Below are positions 48,357-48,547 of a DNA stretch of 48,547 nucleotides, one piece after another. Made by a program: the position numbers and the translations under genes. This stretch comes from JANSWP01 sp041941305 (GTDB lineage Bacteria > Bacteroidota > Bacteroidia > Chitinophagales > Saprospiraceae). Below the pieces are notes generated by a model. It did not search any database. It was not told where the DNA came from and saw nothing but the letters and a program-made list of their open reading frames with translations. The stretch lies in the NCBI GenBank assembly GCA_041941305.1, contig JBGTQJ010000067.1, forward strand, positions 1 through 48,547, written 5' to 3'. Every line of letters starts with the position of its first letter. The first letter of the stretch is position 1.

Positions 48357-48547
48357 TTGAAATAGGTTTTTTTTTTCTGGTTGCTGGTTTTCTGGTTGCT
48401 GGTTGCTGGTTTTCTTTTTTTGCTTCTTGCTTCTTGCCTACTGCCAACTGCCACATGTATCAACTCTCGCAGAGGACGCTGCGGTCCCACCTCCCCAGGG
48501 CTGTTAAGTTCTATTATTGAAAGTCAAAATGTAAAATGTAAAATGAT
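48357..48547 (-). promoter_or_regulatory. Leader of the giant gene: heptamer tandem repeats and A10 tract
   Basis: On the minus strand an A10 tract (48376-48367) ends 10 bases before the ATG, in the -11 to -20 zone where adenines are known to help translation in Bacteroidota. Upstream are 7-bp repeats: CCAGCAA-type (48409-48377), AAGAAGC (48435-48422) and TGGCAGT twice (48453-48440), then ATTTTAC twice (48544-48531). A small inverted repeat cgcag/ctgcg spans 48468-48483. No Shine-Dalgarno and no convincing TTTG / TAnnTTTG promoter pair was seen, so the promoter may lie beyond the right edge. Confidence 0.5.

Noticed and set aside
13203..48356. Polyketide or non-ribosomal peptide megasynthase, suggested by gene size
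   Set aside because: No ketosynthase, adenylation, carrier or condensation motifs are present; the protein has a signal peptide and only beta-rich repeat domains.
48357..48547. Bacteroidota sigma-type promoter for the giant gene
   Set aside because: TTTG occurs near 48527, but no TAnnTTTG follows at the right spacing, so no promoter position is claimed.

Overview
The window is almost wholly coding and everything is on the minus strand. It suggests a Bacteroidota genome, probably a marine or gliding Cytophagia/Saprospiria-type organism. The grounds are an AT-rich coding style, Sec signal peptides ending in AVA/QQ, SIA/QD and AQA/IN, LamG, SprB-like, Ig_7-like (CHU_C-associated) and choice-of-anchor D (ASH/HYDIN-like) repeats, a TANFOR-like N-terminus, and no Shine-Dalgarno motifs. 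The genus cannot be read from the sequence. There are no RNA genes, transposase genes, CRISPR arrays or recognisable enzymes.

Layout in transcription order, right to left. (1) 48547-48357: a 191-bp leader packed with short, mostly 7-bp tandem repeats and an A10 tract just before the start codon. (2) 48356-13203: one uninterrupted 11,717-codon gene (about 1.3 MDa of protein at ~110 Da per residue). It holds a signal peptide, a TANFOR-like head, ~1,900 residues of beta-rich sequence with no family I recognise, a second unassigned region, 12 LamG domains, about 18 copies of a ~240-280-residue module with a conserved Cys pair, and a 1,360-residue block of Ig_7/SprB-like repeats. It ends right after the twelfth LamG with no visible type IX secretion sorting domain. 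(3) 13202-12995: a 208-bp spacer made of consecutive perfect or near-perfect hairpins and three 30-bp palindromic tandem repeats. (4) 12994-10334: an 886-codon secreted fibronectin type III protein. (5) 10333-10106: a 228-bp spacer with one hairpin. (6) 10105 to the left edge: a second very large open frame, at least 3,368 codons, cut by the window. It is built from LamG, choice-of-anchor D, exact 90-residue Ig-like repeats, SprB-like repeats and a beta-helix-like segment.

The three proteins all look exported, non-enzymatic and repeat-built. The simplest reading is a cell-surface or extracellular adhesion/matrix locus, with the giant protein as backbone and the FN3 protein as partner; this is inference from composition and gene order. 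DNA repeats inside the genes (270 bp, 777 bp and 2,526 bp periods, all multiples of three) show growth by in-frame duplication. The most novel items are the giant gene itself, its Cys-pair module, the palindromic repeat cluster abutting its stop codon, and the heptamer/A10 tracts at its start.
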